A stretch of DNA of 38,581 nt from Chelatococcus sambhunathii (lineage in GTDB: Bacteria; Pseudomonadota; Alphaproteobacteria; Rhizobiales; Methylopilaceae). Below are positions 24,579-32,091 of the stretch, piece by piece; position 1 is the stretch's first letter, and the number at the start of each line of letters is the position of its first letter. The translations under genes were made by a program, and so were the position numbers. The notes below the pieces were generated by a model, which searched no databases, had not been told where the DNA came from, and worked only from the letters and a program-made list of their open reading frames with translations. The stretch covers positions 1 through 38,581 of the forward strand of contig JADBEO010000038.1 of NCBI GenBank assembly GCA_031316315.1. The letters run 5' to 3'.

Positions 24579-26537
24579 ATGTCCGACAAGCTTCATCCCG
24601 TCCCAGACGAGTGGAAGAGCCGCGCCCATGTCGACCGGGCCAAGTACGAGGCCGACTACAAGCGCTCGATCGACGACCCCGAAGGCTACTGGGGCGAGGT
24701 CGGCAAGCGGCTCGACTGGATCAAGCCCTACACCAAGGTGAAGAACACCTCCTTCGCGCCGGGGAACATCTCGATCAAGTGGTTCGAGGACGGCTCGCTC
24801 AATGTCGCGGCCAACTGCATCGACCGCCACCTCGAGACGCGCGGCGACCAGACGGCGATCATCTGGGAGGGCGACGACCCGAAGGACTCGAAGCACATCA
24901 CCTATCGCGAGCTGCACGAGAACGTGTGCCGGCTCGCCAACGTGCTGAAGGACAGGGGCGTCAAGAAGGGCGATCGCGTCACCCTCTATCTGCCGATGAT
25001 ACCGGAAGCGGCCTATTCGATGCTCGCCTGCGCGCGCATCGGAGCCATCCATTCGATCGTGTTCGGCGGCTTCTCACCGGACAGCCTCGCCAACCGCATC
25101 GAGGGCTGCGAGTCCCGCGTGGTGATCACGGCGGACGAGGGCCTGCGCGGCGGCAAGAAGGTCCCGCTCAAGAAGAACACCGACGACGCCATCGCCCGCG
25201 TCGGCGGCGAGGTCGACACCGTCATCGTCGTGACCCGCACCGGCGGCGACGTGCCGATGACCGATGGCCGCGACGTCCGCTATGAGGACGCGGTGGCGGC
25301 CGCCTCGGCGGACTGCCCGCCTGAGGAGATGAACGCGGAGGACCCGCTGTTCATCCTCTTCACATCGGGCTCCACGGGCAAGCCGAAGGGCGTGCTGCAC
25401 ACGACCGGCGGCTATCTGGTCTACGCCTCGCTCACCCACGAGCTGATCTTCGACTACCACGACGGCGACATCTACTGGTGCACGGCGGATGTCGGCTGGG
25501 TCACCGGCCACAGCTACATCGTCTACGGCCCGCTCGCGAACGGCGCGACCACGCTGATGTTCGAGGGCGTGCCGAACTACCCGTCGATCTCCCGCTTCTG
25601 GGACGTCGTCGACAAGCACAAGGTCAACATCTTCTACACCGCCCCGACGGCCATCCGTTCGCTGATGGGCGCCGGCGAGGAGCCGGTGAAACGGACCTCG
25701 CGCCAGAGCCTGCGCCTGCTCGGCTCGGTCGGCGAGCCGATCAATCCGGAAGCCTGGGAGTGGTACTTCAACGTGGTAGGCGAGCGCCGCTGCCCGATCG
25801 TCGACACGTGGTGGCAGACCGAGACCGGCGGCATCCTGATCACGCCGCTGCCCGGCGCGATCGACCTGAAGCCCGGCTCGGCGACCTTGCCGTTCTTCGG
25901 CGTCCAGCCCCAGCTGGTCGACGCCGAGGGCAATGTCATCGAGGGCGCGGCCGACGGCAACCTCTGCATCGTCGACTCCTGGCCCGGCCAGATGCGCACG
26001 GTCTACGGCGATCACAAGCGCTTCGAGGAGACCTACTTCTCGACCTACAAGAACAAGTACTTCACCGGCGACGGCTGCCGCCGCGACGAGGACGGCTACT
26101 ACTGGATCACCGGCCGCGTCGACGACGTCATCAACGTCTCCGGCCACCGCATGGGCACGGCCGAGGTCGAGAGTTCGCTGGTCGCGCACGAGAAGGTCGC
26201 CGAGGCCGCCGTGGTCGGCTACCCGCACGACCTCAAGGGCCAGGGGATCTACGCCTATGTGACGCTGAACGCCGGCGTCGAGGGCACCGACGAGCTCAAG
26301 AAGGAGCTCGTCGCCTGGGTGCGCAAGGACATCGGGCCGATCGCCTCGCCGGACCTCATCCAGTTCGCGCCCGGCCTGCCGAAGACTCGTTCCGGCAAGA
26401 TCATGCGCCGCATCCTGCGCAAGATCGCCGAAGACGACTTCGGCGCGCTCGGCGACACCTCGACCCTCGCGGACCCCGCCGTCGTCGACGACCTGATCGA
26501 TCACCGCCAGAACCGCAAGAAGGAGAAGGCGGCGTAA
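24579..26537 (+). CDS. acs: Acetyl-CoA synthetase (AMP-forming)
   Basis: A 652-residue acetate:CoA ligase that makes acetyl-CoA through acetyl-AMP, feeding acetate into central metabolism. The AMP-binding P-loop is [20 protein letters not shown] and [15 protein letters not shown] are the later core motifs, and the C-terminal [15 protein letters not shown] carries Lys607, the residue acetylated by Pat-type enzymes and deacetylated by CobB/sirtuins. The ATG at 24579 has the ribosome-binding site GGGAGG upstream. Length is exactly that of Acs. Post-translational control through Lys607 is likely. Confidence 0.97.
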   Translation: MSDKLHPVPDEWKSRAHVDRAKYEADYKRSIDDPEGYWGEVGKRLDWIKPYTKVKNTSFAPGNISIKWFEDGSLNVAANCIDRHLETRGDQTAIIWEGDDPKDSKHITYRELHENVCRLANVLKDRGVKKGDRVTLYLPMIPEAAYSMLACARIGAIHSIVFGGFSPDSLANRIEGCESRVVITADEGLRGGKKVPLKKNTDDAIARVGGEVDTVIVVTRTGGDVPMTDGRDVRYEDAVAAASADCPPEEMNAEDPLFILFTSGSTGKPKGVLHTTGGYLVYASLTHELIFDYHDGDIYWCTADVGWVTGHSYIVYGPLANGATTLMFEGVPNYPSISRFWDVVDKHKVNIFYTAPTAIRSLMGAGEEPVKRTSRQSLRLLGSVGEPINPEAWEWYFNVVGERRCPIVDTWWQTETGGILITPLPGAIDLKPGSATLPFFGVQPQLVDAEGNVIEGAADGNLCIVDSWPGQMRTVYGDHKRFEETYFSTYKNKYFTGDGCRRDEDGYYWITGRVDDVINVSGHRMGTAEVESSLVAHEKVAEAAVVGYPHDLKGQGIYAYVTLNAGVEGTDELKKELVAWVRKDIGPIASPDLIQFAPGLPKTRSGKIMRRILRKIAEDDFGALGDTSTLADPAVVDDLIDHRQNRKKEKAA

Positions 26538-26626
26538 TCCCGGGCGGCGTCGGTCGCGGACGCCGCTCTTCAGACCGTTCCCGTCTCGCCTCGTCGCCCT
26601 GGACGCGGATTGCGAGGGAATGTCCG

Positions 26627-26653
26627 GTCATCCCGGCTATGGGCCGGGGTGAC
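26627..26653. repeat. 11-bp stem hairpin between convergent genes
   Basis: GTCATCCCGGC (26627-26637) pairs with GCCGGGGTGAC (26643-26653) with one G-T wobble and a 5-base loop. It lies between acs and the convergent small exported-protein gene. The GTCAT...GTGAC ends resemble the shortened arms of the palindromes at 11491 and 13517, so it is probably a degenerate member that may double as a transcript end. Confidence 0.5.
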
Positions 26654-26682
26654 AAGGCCGATCGCCTGCCTTCGCCGTCAGT

Positions 26683-27042
26683 TCACGCGCCGCAGGACGG
26701 ACAGAGACCGGTGTTCTTGACCATCTCTGCGAAGATTTCCTGGCGCTTCTCAGGCGACCAGAAGACGAGATACGCGCCAGTTACCCCCATGCCCCGAACG
26801 TGCCACCAGAGCATGTTCGTCTGTCCCATCGCGCGGTTGGCCTGCCGGACGACCATCACATCCATGTCCCGCTGACTGAATTTTCCCGCCGAGATCCGCA
26901 ATCTGTCCCTGTCGGACAGACAAGGGAGATTCTGTCCGTCACGTGCAGCGGCGAGCGCGTTCGCTATCCACGCAGCGTGCATTCCGGCCACCGTCGAGAT
27001 TTCGGCGACGACGATCACCGCAACAACGAGAGCCTTCGACAA
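26683..27042 (-). CDS. Small exported protein of unknown function
   Basis: A 119-residue protein I do not recognise. The N-terminus (SKALVVAVIVVAEISTVAGM) is a hydrophobic signal or anchor. The mature part has a single Cys (LPCLSD), a Trp-rich patch (NMLWWHVRGMG), and a C-terminal CPSC pair, so disulphide formation in the periplasm is possible. The start is TTG at 27042, supported by AGGGGGG six bases upstream. Downstream it converges with acs. Composition is slightly lower in GC than its neighbours. No function can be assigned. Confidence 0.65.
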   Translation of the reverse strand: MSKALVVAVIVVAEISTVAGMHAAWIANALAAARDGQNLPCLSDRDRLRISAGKFSQRDMDVMVVRQANRAMGQTNMLWWHVRGMGVTGAYLVFWSPEKRQEIFAEMVKNTGLCPSCGA

Positions 27043-27206
27043 GCGCTACCCCCCTAAACGCTCCGGATAGGGCGCCAATCTTCAGTTCAATGGCGGCTTT
27101 TTTGGGCGACGCCCGGCGGACCGAACGGTCCGTGCCCTACGGCCCACGCAGTTGTCCGCTTTAGGCGAAACGACAGCGCCATGCGGCGTTCGGTTCCTGA
27201 CGCGCA

Positions 27207-27740
27207 TCAGCACCAGCCGCCGCGCCTGCCTCCCATGTAGGCGCGGCCATGGCCCTCGGCGATGAGCGCTTCGGCGACGTCGCCGCCGCTCTCCGTCGAG
27301 ACCCGGGCGACGACGCGCCCGAAATACTTGTCGCCGTGAACGCCCGTCAGCGTCAGACAGCGGCCTTCGATCATCCCCGCCAAGGCGGAAGCGGCGGCCT
27401 CAGCCGCCTGCCTCTCTCTCGCGCACCTGCCGGCGCGCTCGGGCGCGTCGACGCCGGCGATCCGGATCCGCGTGACGATCTCCTGGTCCGAAAAGGTCGC
27501 GACGCGCGCCTAGAAGGTGTCGCCGTCGATCACCGCCAGCGCCCGCGCGCTGAGCCTCTGCCCGCCCGCGCCGCCGGCGGCTGCGACAGCCTCGTTTCCG
27601 CCTCCGCCAAAGCCGGGCGACGCGACCAGATCCGGGCCGAAGCCGCCCCAAGCAAGCGTCGCCGCAGCGCCGACCATGACTCCGATGGCGACATCGCCAA
27701 CGCGACCATGACGATGCCCGAACGGAAGAGTTGTGATCAT
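27207..27740 (-). pseudogene. Thermonuclease (SNase-like) gene broken by an in-frame amber codon
   Basis: On the minus strand the frame from ATG 27740 encodes an N-terminal anchor (VAIGVMVGAAATLAWGG), then ARALAVIDGDTF with the SNase metal-binding Asp. Codon 77 (27512-27510) is TAG. In the same frame it then continues with ARVATFSDQEIVTRIRIAG, VDAPERAGRCA, GDKYFGRVVARV and ends GGRRGGWC before TGA at 27209-27207. Both halves are typical of small exported thermonucleases and no frameshift is needed: a single base change (for example TGG or GAG to TAG) explains it. The IS1595-type element starts 47 bases upstream of the ATG and has probably also separated the gene from its promoter. Confidence 0.85.
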
Positions 27741-27775
27741 ACTCCTATTATGACGGCGACGCTGAGTGAATGAAA

Positions 27776-27786
27776 GGATTATTTTC
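27776..27786. repeat. Left flanking direct repeat of the IS1595-type element
   Basis: GGATTATTTTC lies just outside the left inverted repeat and is repeated exactly at 30432-30442 just outside the right one, as expected for a target-site duplication. IS1595 elements usually duplicate 8 bp, so the extra bases may be chance identity with the terminus. Confidence 0.8.
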
Positions 27787-27787
27787 T

Positions 27788-27808
27788 TAATTATATACGT
27801 GACAAAGC
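27788..27808 (+). repeat. Left terminal inverted repeat of the IS1595-type element
   Basis: A 21-bp sequence (TAATTATATACGTG...ACAAAGC) exactly inverted at 30411-30431. Similarity continues imperfectly inward (TTGGCG in both). The transposase start lies 43 bases inside. Confidence 0.92.
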
Positions 27809-27850
27809 CAGACGGTTGGCGTATGTTGGCGTCACTGAGGAGCGAACGCC

Positions 27851-28834
27851 GTGGCCAACCTGACCGACCCCATCTTTCAGGACGTGAACGCAGCCCGCGA
27901 GCATCTGGAAAAAATGCGCTGGCCACACGGCCCGAACTGCCCTCACTGCGGCAACGCCGATCCCGCGACGATCACCGGCCTTAAGGGCAAGGCCCATCGT
28001 CCCGGCGTCTATCAGTGCAATGCGTGCCGCGAGCAGTTCACCGTCACTGTCGGCACCGTGTTCGAGCGCTCCAAGATCCCGCTCAATAAGTGGCTTCTCG
28101 CCACGCACCTCATGACCGCTAGCAAGAAGGGCATGTCGGCCCACCAGCTGCACCGCATGCTCGGCGTCACCTACAAGACCGCCTGGTTCATGGCGCACCG
28201 CATTCGCGAAGCCATGATCGAAGACGTCGCGTCTTCCGGCCCACTCGGCGGCGAAGGCAAGATCGTCGAGGCCGACGAAACCTACATCGGCAAGCGTGAG
28301 ACGCCTGCGAAGCTCTCCCGTGGCCGCATCGCTACGCCGACCAAGAGCGGCAAGGCCGGCGGCGCTCAGAAGCGCGTCGTCATCGGCCTTGTCGAGCGCG
28401 GCGGTCGCACCCGCATGGTTCACATCAATCACGCGACCAAGGACACCGTCCGCGACGTGCTGGTCCGCAACGTCGATCGCGCTTCCGTCCTTCATACCGA
28501 TGAAAGCCGCCTCTACACGATCACCGGCAAGGAGTTCGACGGCCATCGCACCGTGAAGCACTCGGCTGGCGAGTACGTCCGCCGCGAGGCCGACGCGCTG
28601 GTCCATTCCAACACGATCGAGAACGTTTTCTCTGTCTTCAAGCGCGGCATGATCGGCGTCTATCAGCACTGCGGCGAAGCGCACCTCAAGCGCTACCTCG
28701 TCGAGTTCGACTTCCGCTACAACCGCCGCACGGCCCTTGGGTTTACCGACGTCATGCGCCGCGACGAAGCCCTCAAAGGCATCGCGGGCAAGCGCCTGAC
28801 CTATCGGCGGACTGGTGAAGCCGCAAACGCCTAA
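27851..28834 (+). CDS. IS1595-family (ISXO2-like) transposase
   Basis: A 327-residue transposase. An N-terminal zinc ribbon (Cys30, Cys33, Cys56, Cys59; CPHC and CNAC) is followed by a helix-turn-helix-like region (GMSAHQLHRMLGVTYKTAWF). The ISXO2 catalytic core has Asp142 (EADETYIG), Asp217 (HTDESRLY), and the HSNTIENVFSVFKRG block with Asn254, Glu257 and Lys264, fitting the DDN/E-K pattern of this family. The frame is full length with no disabling change. The start is GTG at 27851 with GAGGAG eight bases upstream. It drives movement of the whole 27788-30431 element. Confidence 0.95.
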   Translation: MANLTDPIFQDVNAAREHLEKMRWPHGPNCPHCGNADPATITGLKGKAHRPGVYQCNACREQFTVTVGTVFERSKIPLNKWLLATHLMTASKKGMSAHQLHRMLGVTYKTAWFMAHRIREAMIEDVASSGPLGGEGKIVEADETYIGKRETPAKLSRGRIATPTKSGKAGGAQKRVVIGLVERGGRTRMVHINHATKDTVRDVLVRNVDRASVLHTDESRLYTITGKEFDGHRTVKHSAGEYVRREADALVHSNTIENVFSVFKRGMIGVYQHCGEAHLKRYLVEFDFRYNRRTALGFTDVMRRDEALKGIAGKRLTYRRTGEAANA

Positions 28835-28949
28835 GCAGAAGGCGCGCGCGTTCCTTATGTGGAAGAAACGCGCGGCTGTGGACAGCGAGCGCTGACCTAA
28901 GACTCTACAACCTAGAATCGATTAGCCTGCGGGGCTGACTGCCGGAGTC

Positions 28950-29106
28950 GGCGGTCGCAAGGGATTTGGCCCCCTTCGCGACCGCCTTCATTCGGTCCCG
29001 CAAACGGTCTCAGGAGCCGGTCGCGGAAGGGCTACGCACCCGTCTGGAGGAGACTCCCGATGGCGCTCTGGGTCAAGGCCGGCTCCGCAACACAGGAGCC
29101 ATTTTT
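28950..29106 (+). promoter_or_regulatory. Structured leader with competing hairpins ahead of the DUF3892 gene
   Basis: Three structures are visible. (1) A 14-bp stem with one bulge, GGCGGTCGCAAGGG (28950-28963) with 28972-28986. (2) GGAGCCGG (29013-29020) with CCGGCTCC (29079-29086), enclosing GTCT-GGAGG-AGAC (29042-29054). (3) GGCTCC (29081-29086) with GGAGCC (29095-29100) followed by ATTTTT. Structures 2 and 3 share 29081-29086, so only one can form. Structure 3 buries the GGAG ribosome-binding site of the DUF3892 start and also looks like a short terminator; structure 2 frees it. This is the layout of an attenuator or riboswitch expression platform. What it senses is unknown. Confidence 0.55.
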
Positions 29107-29128
29107 ATGGCCAACACCTACCAAGTGA
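29060..29128 (+). CDS. Candidate 22-residue leader peptide overlapping the DUF3892 start
   Basis: ATG at 29060 is preceded by GGAGGAG (29046-29052, spacing seven), the strongest ribosome-binding site in this region. The peptide starts MALWVKAGSATQEPFLWPTP and ends TK before TGA at 29126-29128. It crosses the hairpin that hides the next ribosome-binding site and overlaps the DUF3892 start (29107) in another frame, so its translation would open that hairpin. The sequence has two Trp and three Pro codons, of possible interest for stalling. Whether it is translated is inference. Confidence 0.45.
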   Translation: MALWVKAGSATQEPFLWPTPTK

Positions 29129-29379
29129 CGTGCCACAAACCGGACAACTCAGACCCCGACCGCCGAATTCAAGGACTTGGCGGAGATGGCTGGTACGGCC
29201 CGATCGACACCCTCATCGCAGGCATCGAATCAAACCAGTACCGGCTGTGGACAACTGACCGCGCCCGTAACTCGGTTTGGGTCGTCGTCGCAAAGCGATC
29301 GAACGGCAGAAAATACCTCAAGACCGAGAACGACGGGGTAGAGCCAAACAACCTGCTGGCACTCCCTCACTGTCCTTAG
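29107..29379 (+). CDS. DUF3892 domain protein, passenger gene
   Basis: A 90-residue protein matching DUF3892: an N-terminal YQVTCHKPD strand, IQGLGGDGWYGPIDTLIAGI, a central YRLWTT, and the C-terminal signature KYLKTENDGVEPNNLLALP. DUF3892 proteins are small, cytoplasmic and without known function. The ATG at 29107 has GGAG at 29095-29098, which lies in a hairpin arm. The frame is open back to 28966, but that part reads through the stem-loops and has no good start. A strong terminator follows at 29387. As cargo of an IS1595-type element it may give the element or host some advantage; nothing in the sequence shows what. Confidence 0.85.
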   Translation: MANTYQVTCHKPDNSDPDRRIQGLGGDGWYGPIDTLIAGIESNQYRLWTTDRARNSVWVVVAKRSNGRKYLKTENDGVEPNNLLALPHCP

Positions 29380-29386
29380 TCCCATC

Positions 29387-29422
29387 GGGCGCGAGCAGAG
29401 GCTCGCGCCCACCCTTCTTTTT
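29387..29422 (+). terminator. Intrinsic terminator after the DUF3892 gene
   Basis: GGGCGCGAGC (29387-29396) pairs perfectly with GCTCGCGCCC (29401-29410) over a 4-base loop, followed by a T-rich tail (ACCCTTCTTTTT). It begins eight bases after the DUF3892 stop, so the downstream passenger gene probably has its own promoter. Confidence 0.85.
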
Positions 29423-29505
29423 GGATTTTGGCGAGGTACGAAGCATCCGCCTCAGAACCTCGTCACGGCGATCAGCCTGTTTGTCATCCACGGGGTCAAC
29501 AACCA

Positions 29506-30315
29506 ATGTTTGCGCCATTTGAAGGCCCCAGGAGCCTGGTAACTCGAAGCGAACGTCACGCTAACGAACTGTCGGATGCTATTAAAGTCCTACAGCATAA
29601 AGTTCGTATATACTTTGTGCCCGTTGGTAACGACGGTCAGTTTGAACAATATTTCCTACAATTTGAGCCGCAACCGCCAATAGAGTTAGCGGTAATTCTC
29701 AAGGACGCCATTAGTAACCTGAGATCAGCGCTCGACATTGTCGTGTGTGACGTTGCGCGCCTACGTAACAAGCCTGCTTCGGAAATGAGTCAGGTTAAGT
29801 TTCCCTTTGGCAAGGACGAGGCCGGACTTAACGAAGCATTCAAGCGGGCGAAGCTCGATAGCGATGTAAATAAAGCAATACGCGCCATACATCCAATTAA
29901 CGGACATAACGTATGGATTCGCGATCTGCATGATCTGGATATAATTGCCAAGCACCGAACTGTACTTCCGGTATTTGCCACGGCGAATTCCAGATTGCCA
30001 TTTCGCGTACCCATAGAAATGCAGCACGCATTCCTGAGCATGGGAGTTGATCTAGCTAACTCGAACTGCCCTTGGACCCAAGGTAGCACAATGACGCTGC
30101 CTAAGGGAGTTGATCCAAGATCTCACTTCCGGCCACGAGGCGATATGACCATATCTCTGCCGCGCGAGTTGCCCTTCGGTGAGAAGAACCTAGAGGTGGT
30201 TCTCCGTGAACTCCGCAACGGGGTCAGCGTTACGATCGGTTTCTTTGAGACACTGTTTGGCGCCAACTCCGATCCAGCCGTTCGCGACCCATTGCGCGCG
30301 CAACTCGGTCTCTAA
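29506..30315 (+). CDS. Uncharacterised passenger protein (NLRSALD-type)
   Basis: A 269-residue protein starting MFAPFEGPRSLVTRSERHAN. It resembles, from memory, a scattered bacterial family of unknown function with the pattern FxGPRxxxxRAxxH near the start, a central DAISNLRSALDIVVCD helix (about 64-79 of the product) and DLHDLDIIAKHRTVLPV. It has no signal peptide or membrane span. Codon use is visibly richer in A and T than any neighbouring gene, which points to recent transfer with the element. No ribosome-binding site is clear before 29506; the frame is open to 29428, so the start is uncertain. A HEPN-like fold was considered but no R-x4-6-H motif is present. Confidence 0.65.
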   Translation: MFAPFEGPRSLVTRSERHANELSDAIKVLQHKVRIYFVPVGNDGQFEQYFLQFEPQPPIELAVILKDAISNLRSALDIVVCDVARLRNKPASEMSQVKFPFGKDEAGLNEAFKRAKLDSDVNKAIRAIHPINGHNVWIRDLHDLDIIAKHRTVLPVFATANSRLPFRVPIEMQHAFLSMGVDLANSNCPWTQGSTMTLPKGVDPRSHFRPRGDMTISLPRELPFGEKNLEVVLRELRNGVSVTIGFFETLFGANSDPAVRDPLRAQLGL

Positions 30316-30410
30316 CCAGAGCGCAGCGGTCCTCCCCTCCTCAGAAAGGAGGTCTCCTGCGTCATCCTCTAGCGCCGGCCTGTCATCGCGAATCATGCCG
30401 CGCCAATCCT

Positions 30411-30431
30411 GCTTTGTCACGTATATAATTA
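30411..30431 (-). repeat. Right terminal inverted repeat of the IS1595-type element
   Basis: Exact reverse complement of the 21 bp at 27788-27808, starting GCTTTGTCACGTA on the plus strand and ending just before the flanking GGATTATTTTC. Confidence 0.92.
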
Positions 30432-30442
30432 GGATTATTTTC
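30432..30442. repeat. Right flanking direct repeat of the IS1595-type element
   Basis: GGATTATTTTC, identical to 27776-27786. Joining the two copies would restore an AT-rich spacer between the nuclease gene and the first L,D-transpeptidase. Confidence 0.8.
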
Positions 30443-30574
30443 ATTGGCACAAGGCGCGGCGCTTTGGCCTCGCGATCGGTTTCGGCGGAAGCAGCCGGCG
30501 GCCGATCTTCTTGCCCAAGCCGCGGCTTTGCTCTTTAAGTCGCCGAGGGGCTTTGGAGTACGAGGGCGCCGTTC

Positions 30575-31087
30575 ATGGTGCGAAGCGTTTTGGGCCGGGG
30601 CGCAGCCGCGCTGGCCGCCGTTCTCCTCCTCTGCGCGCCGCCGGCCCATGCGCGCACCGAAGTCTCCTTCAAGACCGACGAATATCCGGGCGCCGTCGTC
30701 ATTCGGAACAAGGAGCGTGCGCTCTACTATGTGCTCGGCCATGGCAGGGCCATCCGCTACCCGGTTGCGGTCGGCAAGCGCGCCAAGCAATGGCTCGGCG
30801 CGGCCTATGTGAAGGGCAAGTACGTCAAGCCGAACTGGGCGCCGCCGGAAGACGTCAAGCGCGACAAGCCGAACATCCCGGACTTCATTCCGGGCGGCAG
30901 CCCGAAGAACCCCATGGGCCCGCGCGCCATCGTGCTCGACCGCGACCAGTACGCGATCCACGGCACCAACCGGCCGAGCTCGATCGGCACCTTCGCGTCC
31001 TATGGCTGCATCCGGATGCGGAACGCCGACGTCATCGACCTGTTCGAGCGGGTGAGCCTCGGAACCAAGGTCGTCGTGACGCCGTGA
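30575..31087 (+). CDS. L,D-transpeptidase (YkuD), first of a tandem pair
   Basis: A 170-residue exported enzyme. Residues 1-26 form a signal peptide (AAALAAVLLLCAPPAHA). The YkuD domain has the catalytic block with His129 (YAIHGTNRPSSIG) and Cys145 (SYGCIRMRN). Such enzymes form 3-3 cross-links in peptidoglycan or attach outer membrane proteins to it. The next gene is a close paralogue on the same strand, 160 bases downstream. It is compact: only a signal peptide and catalytic domain, no LysM or peptidoglycan-binding domain. Start ATG 30575. Its upstream region is partly the right flank of the mobile element. Confidence 0.94.
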   Translation: MVRSVLGRGAAALAAVLLLCAPPAHARTEVSFKTDEYPGAVVIRNKERALYYVLGHGRAIRYPVAVGKRAKQWLGAAYVKGKYVKPNWAPPEDVKRDKPNIPDFIPGGSPKNPMGPRAIVLDRDQYAIHGTNRPSSIGTFASYGCIRMRNADVIDLFERVSLGTKVVVTP

Positions 31088-31247
31088 CGGCCCGAACGTC
31101 TCCGCGACCAGCGCTGACGACGATCGTTAAGGTAAAGCTCCGCTCAAGACTTTGAGCGACTTGATAGTAACGTTCCTTTTCTGAGTTTCCGGCTAGACCA
31201 CGAGCAACGCGCGACATTCGCAGGTCGCGGGCGGTCGGGTGTGGCGT

Positions 31248-31772
31248 ATGGCTCGGACCTTCTCATCACTTCTCTTGAGCGGCGCGGTCGGCGCCGCGGC
31301 GCTGCTCGGGGCCGTCACAGCCGCCGAGGCGGGTCGGGCGCCGGCCGTGGACCCCTCCGGCTACGGCGCCGACACCATCGTCGTCAGCAATTCCGAGCGC
31401 GCGCTCTATTACGTGCGCGGCTGGGGCCGGGGCGTGATCCGCTACCGTGTCGCCGTCGGCAAGCCCGGCCGCGCCTGGCTCGGCACGGCGCGCATCCGCG
31501 GCAAGTACGTCCAGCCGGCCTGGTCGCCGCCGGCGGACGTCAAGCGCGACCACCCTCATCTTCCGAACGTCATCGTCGGAGGCGTCAAGTCGAACCCGAT
31601 GGGGGCGCGCGCGCTGCTGCTCGACCGCGACCAATACGCGATCCACGGCACCAACCGGCCGAAGTCTATCGGCACCTATGCGTCCTATGGATGCATCCGG
31701 ATGCGCAACGAGGACATCGTCGAGCTTTACAAGGAAGTGAGCGTCGGCACGCGAGTGGTCGTGGTGCCTTGA
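31248..31772 (+). CDS. L,D-transpeptidase (YkuD), second of a tandem pair
   Basis: A 174-residue exported YkuD enzyme with a signal peptide over about residues 1-28 and catalytic His133 (YAIHGTNRPKSIG) and Cys149 (SYGCIRMRN). Aligned by eye it shares most residues with the gene at 30575, including SERALYYV/KERALYYV, VAVGK, WSPPADVKRD and DRDQYAIHGTNRP, so the pair arose by duplication. ATG 31248 is preferred; a GTG at 31239 is possible. The two may be made under different conditions, since 160 bases including a 7-bp hairpin (31141-31158) separate them. Confidence 0.94.
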   Translation: MARTFSSLLLSGAVGAAALLGAVTAAEAGRAPAVDPSGYGADTIVVSNSERALYYVRGWGRGVIRYRVAVGKPGRAWLGTARIRGKYVQPAWSPPADVKRDHPHLPNVIVGGVKSNPMGARALLLDRDQYAIHGTNRPKSIGTYASYGCIRMRNEDIVELYKEVSVGTRVVVVP

Positions 31773-31802
31773 GGGCTCGCGGCGCGATCTCGCCTGCGGC
31801 CG

Positions 31803-32015
31803 TCAGCTCTTGCCGAGCGCGCGGGCGAGCGCGGCCTCGGGGCCCGAATAGGCCTCCTGGCGTTCCACGCTCCAGTAGCGCAGTTCCTCGAGCGGAATCG
31901 CCGCGCCGGTGACCGCGCAGCGCACGAAGGCGCCTGGTCGCACGACGCGGAAGTCGGCGTCGAGATAGCGCACCTCCGCCTCGCCGGACGCGGGCGGTCG
32001 TTCGTAGCGGTTCAT
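31803..32015 (-). CDS. DUF2093 domain protein
   Basis: A 70-residue protein of the DUF2093 family, found mainly in alphaproteobacteria. Family features: MNRYERPPASGEAEVRYLDA at the N-terminus, FRVVRPGAFVRCAVTG, the IPLEELRYWSVERQEAY signature, and a short tail. Function is unknown. It probably ends a transcript running leftward beyond cheZ: 76 bases separate it from the cheZ stop. It converges with the second L,D-transpeptidase. Confidence 0.92.
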   Translation of the reverse strand: MNRYERPPASGEAEVRYLDADFRVVRPGAFVRCAVTGAAIPLEELRYWSVERQEAYSGPEAALARALGKS

Positions 32016-32091
32016 AAGTCCGTGCCTCCGGATCGGCCCATATAGGCGTCTCCGGAGGACGGCGCCAAGCGGACGGATCGTCCGCCAAGGT

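Larger units (their letters stand above)
27788..30431 (+). mobile_element. IS1595-family (ISXO2-like) element with two passenger genes
   Basis: A 2644-bp element bounded by a perfect 21-bp terminal inverted repeat: 27788-27808 starts TAATTATATACGTG and ends ACAAAGC, and 30411-30431 is its exact reverse complement. GGATTATTTTC repeats directly outside both ends. Inside, in order: an intact ISXO2-type transposase, a structured leader, a DUF3892 gene, a strong terminator and an uncharacterised lower-GC gene, all on the plus strand. IS1595-family elements with passenger genes are known, but this cargo pair is not one I can match. Intact ends, flanking repeat and transposase suggest a recent, possibly active insertion. 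It lies between the broken nuclease gene and the L,D-transpeptidases. Confidence 0.9.

Noticed and set aside
29013..29086. Possible tRNA-like gene (8-bp acceptor-like stem with internal hairpins)
   Set aside because: The T-arm consensus, anticodon loop and CCA context do not fit; the layout is better explained as a regulatory leader.
29506..30315. HEPN RNase toxin assignment for the second passenger protein
   Set aside because: No R-x4-6-H motif was found, and no partner nucleotidyltransferase is present.
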